A stretch of 64,000 nucleotides of DNA from Ceratotherium simum simum (lineage: Eukaryota > Chordata > Mammalia > Perissodactyla > Rhinocerotidae): the NCBI RefSeq assembly GCF_000283155.1, contig NW_004454280.1:2342380-2406379 (forward strand), written 5' to 3'. A program made the position numbers and the translations under genes. Shown here in pieces: positions 55,093 to 64,000 of this stretch (the first letter of the stretch is position 1; each line of letters begins with the position of its first letter). The notes under the pieces are model-generated. The model was not told the origin of the DNA. It worked only from the letters and a program-made list of their open reading frames with translations, and ran no database searches.

Positions 55093-55522
55093 TATTAGTC
55101 TGTTCAGGCTGCCATAACAAATACCACAGACTGGAGGGTTGAACAGATTTATTTCTCACTGTTCTGGAGGCTAGAAGTCCAAGATCAAGGTGCTAGCAAG
55201 GTAGGTTTCATTCTGAGGCCTCTTCTCTCGGCTTGTAGGCAGCTGCCATCTCACTGTGGGTTCACACAACCTCTTCTTGGTGCGATAGGGAGAGAGGGAG
55301 GGAGGGAGAAAGGAAGGAAAGACAGAGAGAGAGAGAGAGAGAGCAAGAACGCTCTGGTGTCTCTTCTTATAAGGACACTAATCCTACTGGATAGGGTCTC
55401 CACTCTTATGACCTCATTTAGCCTTAATGACTTCCTTAGAGGGCCCCATCTCAAATACAGCTACACTAGGGGTTGGGGCATCAACAAATGGGTTTTGTGG
55501 GGACACAATTCAGTCCATAACA
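55093..55522 (-). mobile_element. MaLR LTR (antisense), body
   Basis: 'tattagtctgttcaggctgc', 'cataacaaataccacagact', 'ctggaggctagaagtccaag', 'aaggacactaatcctactgg' and 'cacaattcagtccataaca' make a complete antisense MLT1/MST-type LTR. It contains an expanded purine microsatellite near its middle. Confidence 0.92.
55287..55344. repeat. (GA)n / (GGGA)n purine microsatellite
   Basis: 'agggagagagggagggaggg' followed by GGAAGGAAAGACAGAGAGAG lies within the LTR. It is a polypurine run that could form triplex DNA. Confidence 0.85.
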
Positions 55523-56799
55523 AAGGTGGAGAATATAATGATGACCACACAGCAGGTCATACTTATGCTGACCAGAGAGGTCTCTTAGCAGTAGATCAAA
55601 TTTGATTTTAAAAACTAAAGAAAGAAACTTGGACAAACTATCCACATGCTGCTGCCTCACATCCTTTTCACAAGTTGGGAGTAGCAGTAAAGAATTTCAA
55701 TGGATCAAAACAGCTATGTCTGAAAATGTTAATCTCTTATGAGCCGAGGTAAGGTGGCAAATTTATCTTAAGATATAAATAACTGACATTCTTTCCTCCA
55801 AGCACATCTTTGTGGCAGAGGGAGACTGGAGACCTGAAGGGGAGTAGAAGTAGGCTGAAATCACCAGGGACAGACTGCCCTCCGTGTACTGGGTGGGCTC
55901 ACTGAGGGGGCCAACCACATTCTCTTGTGGCCAGAGTCCCAGGGGCCTCAACTTCTCTATCCCACCTCTGTCTCCACCCCCTCCCCAAGAGCAAGCAGGC
56001 AGTACTGTGGGAAACCACAACCTCTCCCCTGGGCTCCACCCCCCACCCACCTGCCAAGTGCAGCCAAGCTAGGCAGGAGCCTAGGGAGAGGGGAAAGGGC
56101 ATGTGGGCTGGAAAGGGCACAGCTCTCTGTGGGGCTGAGAGCGGCCTTCACACTATGTTCCTAAGAAGGACCTCAGTGATCACTTCCCTTCTCATTATTT
56201 CAGGATTATCGTAATTTCATGCAAACACTCCTTCTTCCTCACACAGCTTCTGACTGCCTGGCTCTTGTCTGGTGCTGGCCCCCAGCAATGCTAATAAATG
56301 TCTTCCGGATCATTTTTATTCATTTTGCGCATTTCACTCACAGTACTTCTTGTGACTTATGTAGCCCCTGCAGCTCATATTTCTATTTGAATTGCAGGGC
56401 AAGTAGTGAGTTTTAACATTCCAACTGCACACACATTCTTCTTTCCCTTGCAATGAAAGATCATTTGAACTTTGAATTGCATTAGCATGACATTTTTCTA
56501 CTAAATTACCCCGGCTGCATTCAACAGCCCGAAAAGAAACAAACCTCTTTAACTCTATAGGCTATGTGAGTGAATAAACACCGGAGGAAACGCCACAAAG
56601 AGGAGGGAGGACAACCGGCGAGGCTGGGCACCCCCTGCCCGGGGGAGCCATCTGCCTGGCCAGCCCGGCAGACCAGACCGGGAGCCGCTGCTACCCCACC
56701 ACGCCAGCCTGCACGGCCCGGCGCGGATGGATGGAGGGGAAAGGCGACGGTTCTCAGCAGCTGCTGCTTCATAAAAAAATGAGCTGCAGCTTCTCGTAT
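55523..56799. other. About 1.3 kb without repeats, with a GC-rich block
   Basis: 56160-56560 is A/T-rich with octamer-like ATGCAAAC (56219-56226) and ATTAGCATGACA (56481-56492) sites and looks like a conserved non-coding element. 56605-56760 is GC-rich with clustered CpGs (GGCGCGG, CCCGGGGG). No TATA, start codon with a sensible frame, or splice pattern that I would trust. Confidence 0.35.
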
Positions 56800-57310
56800 T
56801 GTTTTAAAAAAGTAATAATGTTTGCTTTTTCTTGTATTATAATTGTAGGAAATGTTCATTGTGGGAAACCTGGAAAACACAAAAAGAATAAAGAAGAAAA
56901 TGAAAACCATCCATATTCTCACCACTTAGAGAGAGAAACTATAGCTTTTGGGGCATAGTTTTCCAAATCCTTTTTGGGGAGATGGGTAGAGTCCTATGGA
57001 TTATATATGTAGTTAGCATCATTTTATTTATTTTGCATAAATTAGGATATATATATATATGATTTGAATCACATATATGATTTGAATATTTTTTTACTTC
57101 ACATTTCTTTGTGAGCATTTTCTCATTTCTTTAAAAATCATGATTTGCAATGGCTGCATAATATTTCATCATAGAAGTATATCATCATTGATTTAGTCAT
57201 TTCTTTATCGGTGTACATTGATGCCACTTCCAAGTCTGTGTTTGTCAACAGTCCTGTGATAAACACCTTTTTGCACCTAACAGATCTGATAACTGATATT
57301 AGCTGCCACT
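56800..57310 (+). mobile_element. Ancient LINE-derived repeat (L1M/HAL1-like), tentative
   Basis: 'gaaaaccatccatattctca', 'ccacttagagagagaaacta', 'gagcattttctcatttcttt', 'gcaatggctgcataatattt' and 'gtcctgtgataaacaccttt' follow a widespread placental repeat with this order. I assign it only to an old LINE 3' region. An (AT)n run lies at 57045-57060. Confidence 0.45.
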
Positions 57311-57314
57311 TCTT

Positions 57315-57585
57315 AAGTGCCTACTATGTGCCAACCGTGATAATAGACACTTTTCAGAGAATATTTTATATCTAATATTAATATAATAAATCACAAAATA
57401 ATCATCATAATATATATTAGCCCTTATAATCTCCCTTAGAGATGGTAATTATTCTCCACATTTTATTGCCAAAGAAATTGGGGTGCAGAGGTTAACTGAC
57501 TGGCTCAAAGCCGTTGGGTGGTAAGAACACTTCTGGGATTTGACCCCAGCGTTTCTGACCTATGCTCTGAGGTGTTACCACGATG
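57315..57585 (-). mobile_element. MIR SINE (antisense)
   Basis: 'ttcttaagtgcctactatgt', 'gccaaccgtgataatagaca', 'attattctccacattttatt' and 'ggggtgcagaggttaactga' are antisense MIR, with an A/T-rich expansion at 57365-57415. Confidence 0.8.
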
Positions 57586-58589
57586 CACTCCCAACTCCTG
57601 GGGCCTTTCTCTGGGGATTGCAGGAGAGGGTGTTCAAGGTCATCTACATAGAACCCCAACTCTGCATCAGAAGTCTCAATAGGCACCAGGCCAGAAGTCC
57701 AGGAGCTCAGCAGGAGTTTGAGATTTGCCTCCATCAAGAAACAGGCATTTCTTTCCTGGAGGCGGGTGTAGGGAGTGGAGATTCTGCTTTGGACAAGTGC
57801 AGACAGGGTTCCTCAGCTGCTCACTGTCTGCACCAGGCACCGGATTTGACAAAGGACATCACAGGAGACACCTGGACCCAGGCTTCAGGCCACACCTACT
57901 CCTGGATGCAGGGTAAGGGTGGGCACTAAGAGGGAAAAAACAATGGAAAAATAAATTGTATCTCTTCAACACTTGTTAACAAGAAAACCCAGTGATATGC
58001 TTGACATTTTCTGCTTAAAGAGATCACAGGAATCCCTTGCAGGTTGACAGGTAAGTGTGTCATTCCTACTGAATGAGTTGCTGGTGACAAGCAAGTACCC
58101 CGGTGGATGCCTCTCAGTCACTCTGGTAAGGGCCCCCAGAATCAGCTACACACGTGCAGCTCCATGCCAAAGCAGTAGGCTCAACACGCTCCTCCTCCCT
58201 AAGATCTCTGCAGAAGAGCCTCGGCCTTCCAGGAGGATGGAAACAGGGTCCACGGGTCTTCCCATATCTTTACCACCCCAAAAGTGAGGTCTCAGTTTGA
58301 ACTCCATGGCTGCACGTTCCATGCAGTGTAACCATGCAGGCGCCAGACGTGGCTGCAGCAGGTTGTGCTCTTGTAATTCACAGACTGTGGACAGGCCCAG
58401 GAGAGCTCCGCTATGCCTCAGCCCCTGGGTTCAGGCTATTCCAGGGTGCCTCTTTATTCCTCTCCTAAATTTTGTGAGATAGGAAGCAACATTCGGCACA
58501 GAAACACAAGCTTAACCTGCGGTCGGCAGGAAATCCTCCTGGAGAAGTTACCCCCATGTTTGCAGCACAAAAACCAGCGAGAAGCAAGC
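57586..58589. other. About 1 kb without a recognised element
   Basis: The plus frame 57540-57929 (129 codons) begins in the MIR and ends unrecognised. The rest is mixed single-copy-looking DNA. Confidence 0.4.
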
Positions 58590-58700
58590 TTGCACTGGAG
58601 CTGGGACCTTCAATGGCATCTTGACACTGCTAGTTATTAGCCGTGTGGCCTTGGGTAGGTCAGTGACCTTCCATGAACCCCAGTTTCTTCATCTACAAAA
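58590..58700 (+). mobile_element. MIR SINE (sense)
   Basis: 'tgctagttattagccgtgtg', 'gccttgggtaggtcagtgac' and 'cccagtttcttcatctacaa' are the MIR core in sense. Confidence 0.85.
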
Positions 58701-58704
58701 TTCA

Positions 58705-58965
58705 CTTATTCATTGCATTCATTTATTTATTTAATTCCATCCACATATTGACTCTCTGCCATACTAAACATAGGTGACATCTGTTGAGTGATCACTAAGG
58801 CTGGCGCCATGTAAGTGCCATTTAAACTTGGGGCAATGAAACAGGTGCAGTGTCTGCCTCTGTGGAGTTTGCTGTGCAGTGGAGGCCACTGAGCAAACCC
58901 TGTGAACAAGTCACCACATAAACACAGACTGGGGGGCTCTGTTAAGTAAATGAATGGAATGCAGT
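58705..58965 (-). mobile_element. L2 LINE 3' end (antisense)
   Basis: 'ttattcattgcattcattta' and 'acatattgactctctgccat', then 'tgtctgcctctgtggagttt' and 'agtggaggccactgagcaaa', read as a decayed antisense L2. Confidence 0.6.
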
Positions 58966-60639
58966 AGGAAATATCAGAAAGGAGAGAAGGAAGGATTGAG
59001 ATAAGGATGATACTTTATGTCGTAGGAGATATAAACAACCCAGTAAAACATAAGTTAGTACGTAAACAATAAGTGACAGTTATCATTATTATTACTTTTA
59101 TAAAGCTGATTTCAATTAAACCGCCCTGCCCCTTGCGATCTCTTTAGGGAAAACCTCAACAACCAATTCCATGCTTTATGAATATCTAAAACCCACTCCA
59201 AAATGTCTGTGAAATTCCTAGGGGAAATTCCTCTGCCCCTCCTGGCTCTGAGCTCTGTTCCCTCGTTTATGGATCACGCAACCGTCTCACCCATGCTCTT
59301 TCTGTAATGCTCCACACTGACCCAGATGGAAACCCAACCCTACCTTAGGTCCCAACATAACTTAATCAAGGAGTGTATAACACTCAGGCCCGGCAGTCTG
59401 TGTGTTTAGCAGACTTTACTGAAGGTGCAGGGGAGCAGTGGAGGAAGGGTTTACATGGCAGCAAAGCAAAGAACTCAAAGTTGAACACTAGGCTTTCCAC
59501 TCGAAAAGGCTCCTAGACCTTGCATGGGCCTCCATTCCATGGACATCACGCTTGTCCACCAACCTTTTTTCAGAAGGAAAACCCATTTTTCTCTTGTATT
59601 GTCCTTGTAACTGTTAATATCCACATCCTCAGAGTTTCACCTTCCACCCTAGACATCACGTCAAGATGTTTTCTCAAAGGCAGCATCTCCCAAAGAGAAA
59701 TTCTGCTGCAAGCTGATAAACTCTACATTGTTTACCCCTGCTTCATTGTTGGTGCCATGACTAGTGTCATTATGAGGATTACTACTGAGCCCGACACTGG
59801 AGGAGAAGATTTTGCAGGTGTAGTCTCCATAAATCCCTTTCCTCGATGTATGAGGGTAAGACACCGAGGTGTGTCCTGGCACAGACCACAGGCATCTATG
59901 TCCCCAGACCGGCCCTCCCCGCGAGACCCCACACCGTACAGGGGAGAACAAGGAGGTCGCACCTCTTCACTGGGGCCCGTCTCCACACTGTTTGTTCTCT
60001 CCAGCTTTAGCTACTTAAATAAGATTCCTAAAACTCTAGAGCTTGAGGATCCAGGCCTCCCTCTTGCTCCTCTTCTTTACCTCGAAAATTAGAGTCCCTG
60101 AAATATTTTTTTTCCTTATAATTCAACAGTAAATCAGTCTAGGACTAAGTGAAGGATTTGAAAGCCCAAAACTCACCAGAATCAGGGGGCAGGTATGCAG
60201 AGACAGGAATGAGCTTCAGACACACTGAATCCAGAGACATTAATGAAGTGTCCCCAGCATCTGCCTACCATCCTTTGGGAAAATAAATTCTTCCAAGTTC
60301 TTTAGGAGAACACTCCTTCTCACACCCAGACTGTATGGCATGTAGGCAACACAGTTCCTTCTCCCCGGTCCCAGTGATGGGTTCAGTGACCCAACTGTTT
60401 CTTTGATTCTTGTGGAAAAGGAGCTCTCTTTTCCCTGGATTTGACCCTGAGAGGATATCAGATCTGGAACTGCGATCACAAGCTTCCAGAGGCCACCTGG
60501 GGACACAACATGAAGGAGAGGAGAGCTGAAAGAGGCCAGGCCCGAAGCCTGCGCTGAGCTCTGAATCTAGCCATACCTGAAGTCAGCCCTGCCCCTGGAC
60601 TTCTCAGTCTCCTGAGCCAATCAGTACAGTTTTTTGCTT
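58966..60639. other. About 1.7 kb without a recognised element
   Basis: The 190-codon plus frame 59520-60092 shows no domain or signal I recognise, and overlapping minus frames cover the same DNA. The GCAGACTTTACTG segment at 59409 resembles an LTR polyadenylation region in antisense but I cannot find LTR ends. Confidence 0.4.
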
Positions 60640-60654
60640 AAAATACTTTGTCCA
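60640..60654. repeat. Target-site duplication of ERE copy 3 (left)
   Basis: AAAATACTTTGTCCA is repeated exactly at 60970-60984. Confidence 0.93.
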
Positions 60655-60969
60655 GGGCCAGCCCCATGGCTTAGCAGTTCAGTGCGCGCGCTCCGCTACT
60701 GGCGGCCCGGGTTCAGATCCCGGGCGTGCACCAACGCACCACTTCTCCGGCCATGCTGAGGCCGCGTCCCACATACAGCAACTAGAAGGATGTGCAACTA
60801 CGACACACAACTCTCTAGTGGGGCTTTGGGGAAAAAAAGGAGGAGGATTGGCAACAGATGTTAGCTCAGAGCCGGTCTTCCTCAGCAAAAAAAAAGAGGA
60901 GGATTAGTATGGATGTTAGCTCAGGGCTGATCTTCCTCACAAAAAAATAAATAAAACTGTATAAAAAAA
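60655..60969 (+). mobile_element. ERE SINE, copy 3 (best preserved head)
   Basis: It starts GGGCCAGCCCCATGGCTTAG. A-box-like TGGCTTAGCAG and B-box GGTTCAGATCC (60710-60720) are both present. A tRNA-unrelated middle (ACAGCAACTAGAAGGATG) leads to two tail modules with GAGGAGGATT/ATCTTCCTC-like arms and A-rich ends. The exact duplication AAAATACTTTGTCCA flanks it (60640-60654, 60970-60984). It has several CpGs, which argues for recent arrival. Confidence 0.97.
60710..60720 (+). promoter_or_regulatory. Pol III B-box in ERE copy 3
   Basis: GGTTCAGATCC fits the B-box consensus with two differences. Confidence 0.65.
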
Positions 60970-60984
60970 AAAATACTTTGTCCA

Positions 60985-61828
60985 GGTTTTTGTCCCACGA
61001 AAAAAGACAAGGCTTCCTGGGTATATAGATCTGGCGTGAGGTCAGGGATCTGCTTCCTAATCTGACCCACTCTTAGTCCTGCTTTTACTATCCAAGGGAT
61101 AGCACCCACGGGTGCTTCCCAGGGCCGATGCACGCCCACATGTGCTTCCGGGCAGGAAGTTAACCCGCGTTTGCTTCAGGCAAAGAGACAGAAGCAGAAA
61201 TCTAGAGGCAGAAACAGGCAGAACCTGACAATGTGCCCCTCGGTGTATTCGTTTTTCAATAACATTCAAAAGCTTTTACTGAATTTGACCAAATGGCTTG
61301 CAAACTAAATCAAAAGATGCCTTAAATTGTATTTGTGACGCTGTCTGCTCTCTGTAAATAAAAGGTCAGATGATACTATTCTTCACATGGTGATGCCTTT
61401 TGTACTTTGAGTCAATGTCCACGTGAATGAATAGGCTTGCAGATGTTTACCAGGGCTACTCAAACTAACTTGGGCTGAAGACACACTGCCCCCGGACCCA
61501 GGCAATTCTATTTTGCCCTATAGAAAGGCATTGGCTAGTGGATTCTGTGGCAGTTACTAAACTACTTATTAAGCAACTCCATATTCATGTTTATCCTAAA
61601 ACATCATAGAATCTTCTTTCTTAATTAAAAACTAGAAAAATTTGGTGTGCTTTACCTTCTATCTGTTTGATGTATGGTATCTATGTAATGTTTGCCTTAT
61701 GTAATAATTTTGAATATTCATAGGAAATTTAGCGGCCAATATTTTGGGACATTCCCTTTCAGATGGAATATTTCCAATATTTATTTTTTGGATACTGTAT
61801 ATCATGACATAATGAGACTATACTCAAA
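60985..61828. other. No recognised feature
   Basis: A/T-rich towards 61560-61828. No gene or repeat named. It may include an unrecognised part of the L1 that follows. Confidence 0.4.
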
Positions 61829-64000
61829 ATTTTTAATTATTTTTAACCACTTTGTCAAGGTATAATTAACATGCTTATCGCATGTTAAACTCCACATATT
61901 TAAAGTGTATAGTTGGTAAGTTTTTACACATGAATGCACCTACGAAACCATCACCTCAATCAAAATAATGAACCTATCCATCACCCCCAAAAGCTTCCTC
62001 CTTCCCTTTTGTAACTCCTTCCTCAAACAACTCTCCTTCACTTTCATCCCCAGGGAGCCACTGATCTGCTTTCTTTTGCTATAGATTATTTTGCATTTCT
62101 GAAATTTTCTTTAAATTAAGTCATATAGCACAGACTGTTTTGTGTCTAGGCTTCTTTTAGTAGCATATTACTTTGCAATTTATCCAAATTGCAGCTCATA
62201 TCTGTACTAGTTTTCTTTTTAATGCTAAATAGTATTCCATTGAATGGATATACCATAGTTTGTTATATTTGTTCACCTGTCAGTGGATGGTTGGGCTGTT
62301 TTCAGGTTTTGGCTATGATGAAATAAAGCTGCTATGAACATTTATGTACAAATCTTTATATGGACATATGTTTTCATTTCCCTTGAATACCCAGGAGTGA
62401 AATAGTTGGATCATATGGTAAGTGTATGATTAACTCTTTAAGATACAGCCAAACTGTTGTCCAAGGTGGTTGTACTATTCCACATTCCCGCCAGCAGCAA
62501 GGAGCTCCAGTTCTTCCACATCCTCACCAACAAGTAGTACGGTCAGTTCTTTTAATTTAGGACCTTCTAACAGATGTGTAATGAGATCTTGTGCTTTTAA
62601 TTTGCATTTCTCTACTGACTAATGATGTTAAGCATGTTTCCATGTGCTTATTTGCCAACAGTACGCTCTTTGGTGAAGTGCTGTTCAAATCTGTCCATTT
62701 TTTTCCTGGATCGTTTGTTTTTTTATTATTGAGTTTTGAGAATTCTTCATAAATTTTGAATACAAGTCCTTCATCAGATTTCTGATTTGCAAATAAATAC
62801 TTCCAGTCTATGGCTCACCTTTTTATTCTCTTAACAGTATATGTCAGAGAGCAGTTCTTAAGTCCAATTTATTAAGTTTTTATTTTATGGATCATATTTT
62901 TTGTATCATATTTAAGATATCTTTCACTAATGCAAGATCACAAAGATTTTCTTCTATGTTTTCTTTGAGAAGTTGTATAGTTTTGAGGTTTACATTTAGG
63001 TCTACGATTCATGGTAAGTTAATTTTTGCATGTGGTGCAAGGAATGAATGAAAGTTTTTGTTCTTGTTGTTTGGGGGGGGGTTTTGCCTATGGATATCCA
63101 TTTATTCCAGCACAATTTGTTGAAAAGGCTATCTTTTCTCCATCAACCAAATTGCCTTTGTACCCTTGTTTAAAATCAATTGATCATATATATATATGGT
63201 CTATTTCCAGCCTCTCTATTCTGTTCAATTGATATGTTTGTCTGTCTGTACACATATACCATATTGTCTTAGCCACTAGAGCATTATAAGTCTTAGTAGT
63301 GACAAGCCCTCCATCTTTGTTCTCCTTTTTCAAAGTTGCTTTAGCTATTATAGGTACTTTGCACTTTTCTATGAATTTAAGAATCAGTTTGTCAATTTCC
63401 ACCCAAAAAAAAAAGGCTTCTGCAGGAATTTAATCAGGATCGTGTTAAATCTATACATCAATTTCGGGAAAAGTAACATCTTAAGAATATTGAGTTCCTT
63501 ATCCAATGGTACGGTATTATTTCTCAATTTATTCAGTCTTAAATATCTCTTAGCAAAGTTTTATAGTTTTCAGTATATAGGTCAATTATCTCAGATTTAT
63601 CCCTGATAATCTGATATTTTTGATAATATTTTAAGTGGTATTGTTTTTTAATTTCATTTTAATTTATGATTGTTTGTTACTAGTATACAGAAATACATTG
63701 AATTTTGTATACCAATCCTATATCCTGTAAATTTTCTAAACCCACTGCTACTTCCTTAGCTTTTTGGTAGATTCCACAGAATTTTCTTGGTAGATGATTA
63801 TGTTGCCTATGAAACAAGACAGATTTACTTCTTCCTTTCTGATCTGGGTGCTTTTATTTCTTTTTCTTGCCTTATTACCCTGGCTAAATTATCTAGTACA
63901 ATGTTGAATAGAAGTGCTGGAAGTGGGCTTCCTTGCCTTTTTACTGATCTTAGGAGGAAAACATTCAGTCTTTCACCAGTAAGTGTAATGTCTGCTGCAG
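61829..64000 (-). mobile_element. L1M LINE (antisense), running off the window
   Basis: The 3' UTR lies first on this strand ('aaggtataattaacatgctt', 'aaaccatcacctcaatcaaa'). ORF2-coding DNA follows. On the minus strand 63184-63402 encodes LILKFIEKCKVPIIAKATLK and NALVAKTIWYMCTDRQTYQLN, the decayed L1 ORF2 C-terminal third. 'ttgccttattaccctggct' near 63870 is further upstream ORF2. Many stops; old and inactive. It continues past base 64000. Confidence 0.92.
63184..63402 (-). pseudogene. L1M ORF2 C-terminal remnant (longest intact piece)
   Basis: A 72-codon frame keeps the L1 pattern KLILKFIEKCK...KATLKKENKDGG...YNALVAKTIWYM...NRIERLE. It is homologous to the start of the ORF2 fragment at 46841 but far more diverged. 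It is interrupted on both sides by frameshifts or stops. Confidence 0.85.

Noticed and set aside
59400..59520. Possible second ERV LTR in antisense (AGTAAA-like signal at 59415)
   Set aside because: No TG...CA ends and no flanking duplication could be found.
59520..60092. 190-codon plus-strand open frame
   Set aside because: No recognisable domain, no supporting splice or promoter context, and minus-strand frames of 96 and 84 codons cover the same DNA.
60655..60730. tRNA-like A and B boxes, as in a tRNA gene
   Set aside because: The segment is the head of an ERE SINE with target duplications. It lacks a foldable acceptor stem and continues into the SINE body.
1..64000. CRISPR arrays, operons, insertion sequences or prophage
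   Set aside because: The DNA is mammalian by its SINE, LINE and LTR content. No regular spaced repeats or bacterial coding density are present.

Overview
This is a stretch of mammalian nuclear DNA with no protein-coding gene that I can support. Three tRNA-derived SINEs (25810, 46195 and 60655) begin with a GGGCCGGCCC/GGGCCAGCCC-type head. They carry split pol III boxes and end in GAGGAAGAT...ATCTTCCTC tail modules. These are ERE elements, which are confined to Perissodactyla (horses, rhinoceroses, tapirs). The head and tail forms look to me more like the rhinoceros/tapir versions than the duplicated-B-box horse ERE1, but that is recalled family knowledge and not decisive. The other repeats (MIR, L2, MaLR and ERVL LTRs, MER5A, Tigger, L1M) are the ordinary placental background. 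The window is intergenic or deep intronic.

Layout. 1-8500: a MaLR LTR, scattered MIR/L2, a clean 600-bp lineage-specific solo LTR (4219-4818, minus strand, 4-bp target duplication) and a Tigger-type element. 9045-10115: an old L2 split by a MaLR LTR (perfect 5-bp duplication) and by a MER5-like hAT element. 10705-11217: an ERVL LTR. 12580-13548 and 18190-21275: long sense L2 copies; the second is about 3 kb and interrupted by an unidentified ~450-bp insert and a MIR. 21276-32890: mostly single-copy-looking DNA with MIR/L2 fragments, one ERE and several candidate conserved non-coding blocks. 32890-35954: an L1M 3' end, a Tigger deletion derivative with near-perfect terminal inverted repeats, MIRs, and one MaLR LTR nested inside another. 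39498-42110: L2 copies, the last interrupted at its reverse-transcriptase YADD codons by a 329-bp assembly gap and a 606-bp alternating purine-pyrimidine array. 46195-49044: an ERE, then a 5'-truncated L1 that appears to carry a second, older L1 3' end as a 3' transduction. 49205-55522: MER5A, MLT1, L2, MIRs and a Tigger element inserted into the terminal bases of a MaLR LTR. 55523-61829: mainly unique DNA with a GC-rich block, MIRs and the youngest-looking ERE. 61829-64000: an antisense L1M running off the window.

No genes act together here. The biology is the layering of mobile elements and possible exapted regulatory sequence. The long open frames through 41051-42412 are artefacts of the repeat array and the N gap. 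I found no undescribed gene system. The most unusual objects are the 606-bp unbroken alternating tract and the chimeric L1 insertion.
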